From Caenorhabditis remanei (taxonomy: Eukaryota; Nematoda; Chromadorea; Rhabditida; Rhabditidae), in contig NC_071333.1 of NCBI RefSeq assembly GCF_010183535.1, forward strand, positions 10,104,587 to 10,168,586: a stretch of DNA of 64,000 nt, written 5' to 3'. A program made the translations under genes and the position numbers. The notes under the pieces are model-generated. The model was not told the DNA's origin, searched no databases, and saw only the letters and a list, made by a program, of their open reading frames with translations. Positions within the stretch are counted from its first letter, which is position 1. The number at the start of each line of letters is the position of its first letter. Shown one piece after another: positions 59,941 through 64,000 of the stretch.

Positions 59941-60015
59941 ATGAGTAACTCTCAAAACCAGACAGGTCCTTCAGAACCTTTGTTTGATGAGAAATTTCTG
60001 TTGGTATTACTTCAA
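59941..60015 (+). CDS. Candidate first coding exon (partial gene)
   Basis: An ATG opens 25 codons (MSNSQNQTGPSEPLFDEKFL, then LVLLQ) that end exactly at a strong donor (CAA|GTGAGT), phase 0. A T-run ending in AAG upstream could be the acceptor of a 5' UTR. Composition is unlike the surrounding pyrimidine-rich noise. No following exon in the right phase was found before 62170, so if real the gene has long introns and continues right of the window. Confidence 0.35.
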
Positions 60016-62169
60016 GTGAGTGTCTCTTTTCATGCTCTCTTTCCACTTCATTAAATTAGAGACCATCTTTCAATAAAGAGAAAAAGAGAATAGACGCTTC
60101 CACGCAATTGTTTATGTGGCACAGATTCATCAGCTGAAAATTTGATACTTTCGAGTATTTTGCTCCGTCACTTTTTGCGTTTCTCGCGCTTTCTTTTCAT
60201 TTTGTTCTCTCATTGTTTACTTTTTGTTACTCTCTTCATTCGATTATATTTCTATAAACTGTGTTTTTGCATTGGTCTGCAAATGATGAGCAATAGTTTC
60301 CGGCTGTCTCGGAGCTTCCTCTTGCATTGATGGACTTTACTGATCTGAAGTGAATTTTTCTCTTTCCCATAGCATTAGAATCGTTGGCATTTGACAGGTG
60401 AATGTTCTTAACTCATAACCACAAGGAATATTTCCAAAACATATTTCCAACATGACTAAGAATTTAACCAAGTTTATGCATCTTCAAATCAAACTTCCTC
60501 TTTTCATAGACTAAATTTTAGTCTTCATTCAACAAAACTGAACGCCCGGAGTGCGTTTAATAGTCCTAGACATTGAATGCTGCCCCTTCTCTTGTGAAGA
60601 CTCAAGGGACCACCTCAACAAGCGTTGCAAATTCATTTCTTTCCGACATCCGGCTCTCAATCCAATAGAGAGAAACTAGGATCCGTCATTTTCAGACTTT
60701 TCTTCTTTTTTTGCTTTTCAGTGATTCATCTCTCCATTTATCTCTATTTTTCCATTGTCTCTTGTCGGCTGGTATAAGTTTTTTTCAGTTTGCGAATGAA
60801 AACAAAACTATTTTTTGTCTAGTGGAATTTCAAGAATCCTAGAAAACATTAACACTGAGGTTTGAGATTTGAGATTCGAGATTCGAGAATTTGCCAATTA
60901 GCGAATTCCCAAATTCGATGCGCTCTTCCTCCGCTTCTCATCTTCCTCCCAGACATCGTTGGATTCTGATGTTTGATTGCGCAGTTTTTTTTTCGTTGTT
61001 TGACCGTTTCGGGGAGTATTCTCTCCCACACCCCCAATAACCCCACCCCGTCTCAACAGTTCTCCCCAAGAAAACCGATACCATATGTTTGCCCTCTCGT
61101 CACCTTTCCCTCTTTTATTTTTTCTTCTCCTTCTCCTCAATTAACTGTCACTTTGCATGTCCTGGTTATCTTCTCCGTTCATTTTTTCCTCTCCTTTCTT
61201 TGGTTGATCTGTTTTCACGTGAAATATATATTTTGAATCCAGTTTCAAACCCTTGTGACTCATTCTCGGTCTGGAAATGCAATAAGGAAGGGTGAAAATA
61301 AGTTTTTTCCGTATAATTTTCTAACAATCATTGCCAATTCCTACAATCCCAAAGGCCAACGGTTGTAAATCATGTTCCCCTTCTGCCAACGGCCATCGTC
61401 CATTATTCAACCTTACACCTCCTCCTGCAGGCAATCTATCCGGAGAACAGTGTAAAACACACGTGGTCTATAGTAATATTCTTGTATTTCTCTAAAGTTT
61501 TTATACTTAAAAATCAAAATCTAGAAATTTAAATTTAAAAAAAATCCTTTTTAGCACAATACTAAAAAACTTTTTTTTTAAAGTATTTCATATTCCACTA
61601 TGTTGTTTTAGCAACCGGACAGTTGTTTATTTTTTAGTTCGTGATTTTATTTTTTATGATAAAATTGGTCACTGTCCACCAAACTTTTCAATAGTATTTA
61701 TTTCGAAATTCCGCCTGATTCATAGGTGTGAGTACTCGCGTCATTGAATACGCCAGTGTTATTTCCGATGATATTACTTGTTTTTTTTTTTTTTTGTTGC
61801 CTTAACCTGGCTGCTGTTCGCTGGGATTACCATGCAACAATGACTGAATTTTGTCACTCTTCATAGCGGATTATATGACCTAGCCTGAGGCGATTCTTCT
61901 CTTCTTTTTTGAATATCTCTTTCTCGACCTTCTTCCTCCGTTTTTTTCTCTGACAAAACGTTAACCTAGAAGCAATATTTCCTAATGTTTCCACCTCACT
62001 GAGTTTAGTCTCTTTTTGCCCCCGCAACATCCAACTCAAAAGGAAACGCGACGACAAAGATACAAGAAAAAATTGAGAATAGTCAAAAGACAAGGGAGCG
62101 AAAAACTCAAAGTCTACAGGAGTCGCTCAATAATGAATAAATGAGCTTCCACCTCACTACTTTTTCTAG
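60016..62169. other. Non-coding stretch, possible intron
   Basis: AT-rich with many pyrimidine tracts. Several CAG acceptor-like strings exist, but none leads into a convincing exon. Confidence 0.4.
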
Positions 62170-62282
62170 ATGTGTTTTTCTGCCAAAGGCTGAGCTCATC
62201 TGATGTGCAACAAGACATCAACAAAAGAGTGAGTATGATCGATTCTGTCGGTATAAGTACATTGGGAGACCTCCTTTTCCGC
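62170..62282 (+). CDS. Candidate internal exon with two donors
   Basis: A TTTTTCTAG acceptor is followed by the only open frame (VFFCQRLSSSDVQQDINKR, then VSMIDSVGISTLGDLLFR). It has two good donors: AGA|GTGAGT after 62228 and CGC|GTAAGT after 62282. The entry phase needs one base from the previous exon, so it cannot follow the candidate exon at 59941 directly. No family is recognised. Confidence 0.33.
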
Positions 62283-64000
62283 GTAAGTAGCTGCGGTCTT
62301 TTCCTCGCTCCGCATTTTCCGCTTTCCTCTTTTGCCACACTTTTTGCAGCTCGCTGAGCATTCATTTGTGCCGCGGATTCTCAATTTTCTTATACCCTAT
62401 CCCATTTCGGATCGACTTTTTATTTAGTTTTTTTTCACAACTAAAACCTCATTTTGTGAAAAAAAGGTAGTCGTTTTCCCATTACTTCCGCAATCACTAA
62501 CCGTAGAAGGCATAGATTCCTATGTTGATTAGATTCTTTTTATTTTAGTTTTGTTCCTTGTTTTTCTGAAATTTACTGAGAATTTTCATTTGTTTTGTGG
62601 ACAGCTTCAGTAATTAGAAAAAATCTGAAAGAATTCTCTTAGGATACGCCTACTGTTGTTTTGAACGTTATTTGAACGGAGCCGGCGACAAGAATTGAGG
62701 TTACCAAGAAATAATTAATAGGGTAAAAATAAAAATACAATATCGTGTTTTTCTAGACATGGATTCAAACACCATATAAATAAAATAGAATCTAGAATTG
62801 CTTCATAAATTCAGATACCTATTTTTTGTTGAGTTTAAAAATATTTTTTTCAATCTGAACCTATTTTTGAAAAAACAGTTCAAGAAATCAATTTTCTTTC
62901 CGCAAAAAACTTACCACTGTGAACATACGGTTTATTCATAATATTCTATTGTTGTGATTCTTATTCGGCAGGTTTGTTTGCCTATACGGCCGCATCAAAA
63001 AGCTGAACTCTCTTTTTCTTTCCATTTTCGATTGAACTAAGAATTAAATTGATTTGCTTTTGACCATCACATTGTTTTCATTTTTCCATACATTTTAAAG
63101 ATTTCTTAGGTTTTCAAAATTCAATGTTCTCTCTTTTCTTTTTTCTTCATTTTCTTTTCTCTTTGTTTCTTTCATTTCCGACGTGTTAGTCGTTGACTCT
63201 TTGTGATCGAGGACAAAAAAGAGAACAAAGAATATTCCAGCCAAAAAGTATTCGAGCATACATGTGGTATGGAGTTGAGTGAAGATTCTGTTTTTCTATG
63301 CTTTCGTGTTTTTTTGTGTTACTTGTTTGTGGGGGTGTCGACGAAAGAAATCGGAGCGACGCAAAAAAAGAGAGAAATCCATGAATTTTTGAAGCTTTGT
63401 AGCAAATCTCGGTCTACTTCAAGAAGTACTTTTAAAAATCGTGAGAGAATATTTTGGTTTCTGGTTTCCGAGTTACTCAAGCAATTACAGTTTTGTTCTG
63501 TTTGTGATCTTTTTTTTTCGCTTCTTCATAACCAACAGTGCTGAAAAATCATTATCAACAATTTTAGTTAAAGTAGTGACAAAAACGCTTTTGCATAAAA
63601 TGAAAAATCATGGTGATGAGTTGTTTTTGAATAGTTTATCTGATTGAATGATTTTCGTGGCATATCACTTTTGATCTTTCCAAATTTTGTGGCTTTTACA
63701 TCATTCATTTCTATTCTCTAAACAACAAATCTGACCTATTGTTTCTGTGAAATATCAATAGTAAACTTCCACAGCTTCTCACGGTAAATCTTTTTTTAAA
63801 GTTTTCGTCCACAGACAAAAGGAAAAAGCAGGAAGAAATCATTGACAAAAAAAGCGCTAAGAAAGTGGGTTCTCACAGTAAATCCATTCGAAACGTGCCT
63901 TTTCGGTTCAGTTTTTCGATCGAAATTCCATAAATCTCGTGACCAAATGGCCATCCTCAGCTTCATCCATTTTTTCCGGAAAACCCACAGGACATGTCCC
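62283..64000. other. Non-coding right end of window
   Basis: AT-rich DNA without recognisable exons. One open frame at 63203-63544 lacks splice context and homology. Confidence 0.4.

Overview
The window looks like nuclear DNA of a Caenorhabditis nematode, most likely C. elegans or a very close relative, and probably the X chromosome. It is AT-rich. Genes are split by short introns ending in TTTTCAG. Several start codons sit directly behind a splice acceptor, as in SL trans-splicing. One gene encodes the PDF-2 neuropeptide exactly as I know it from C. elegans, and another is a RasGAP with the layout of C. elegans gap-1; I recall both as X-linked. I rebuilt exons by eye from splice sites and frame continuity, and for every multi-exon gene called above 0.7 the exon phases add up to an open frame.

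Layout. 1-678 (-): an incomplete FLYWCH-type zinc-finger gene running off the left edge, then about 9 kb of non-coding upstream DNA with GC-richer patches. 9681-10409 (+): a secreted two-ShKT protein. 10837-15978 (+): a 16-exon fused pseudouridine-5'-phosphate glycosidase / pseudouridine kinase whose ninth intron holds a complete tetraspanin gene on the opposite strand (12760-13958). 16585-27801 (-): gap-1, with a long N-terminal region, C2, RasGAP and PH. 31366-32715 (+): a FAM8A1-like RDD membrane protein, convergent with a novel type I membrane protein (32912-34689, -). 35326-35700 (-): pdf-2. 47885-49560 (+): a paired-domain gene without homeodomain. 53086-54044 (+): a cuticle collagen. 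The rest (36-47.9 kb and 54-64 kb) is mostly intergenic, with repeats and a few orphan exon candidates.

The most interesting non-genic structures lie between 49.9 and 52.7 kb. One is an almost perfect 1.07-kb palindrome flanked by an 8-bp direct repeat. The other is an array of about nine 45-50 bp units, spaced 100-130 bp apart, most ending in GAAAGTGAAAGT(T/G), which matches the BLMP-1/PRDM1 consensus. The array stops about 460 bp before the collagen start codon, so it may be a molting-cycle enhancer.

Other points: tandem splice donors in the paired-domain gene that switch between a full and a PAI-only product; back-to-back polyadenylation signals at both convergent gene pairs; a minimal Met-Lys uORF overlapping the gap-1 start; and a 657-bp inverted-repeat element with one interrupted arm.
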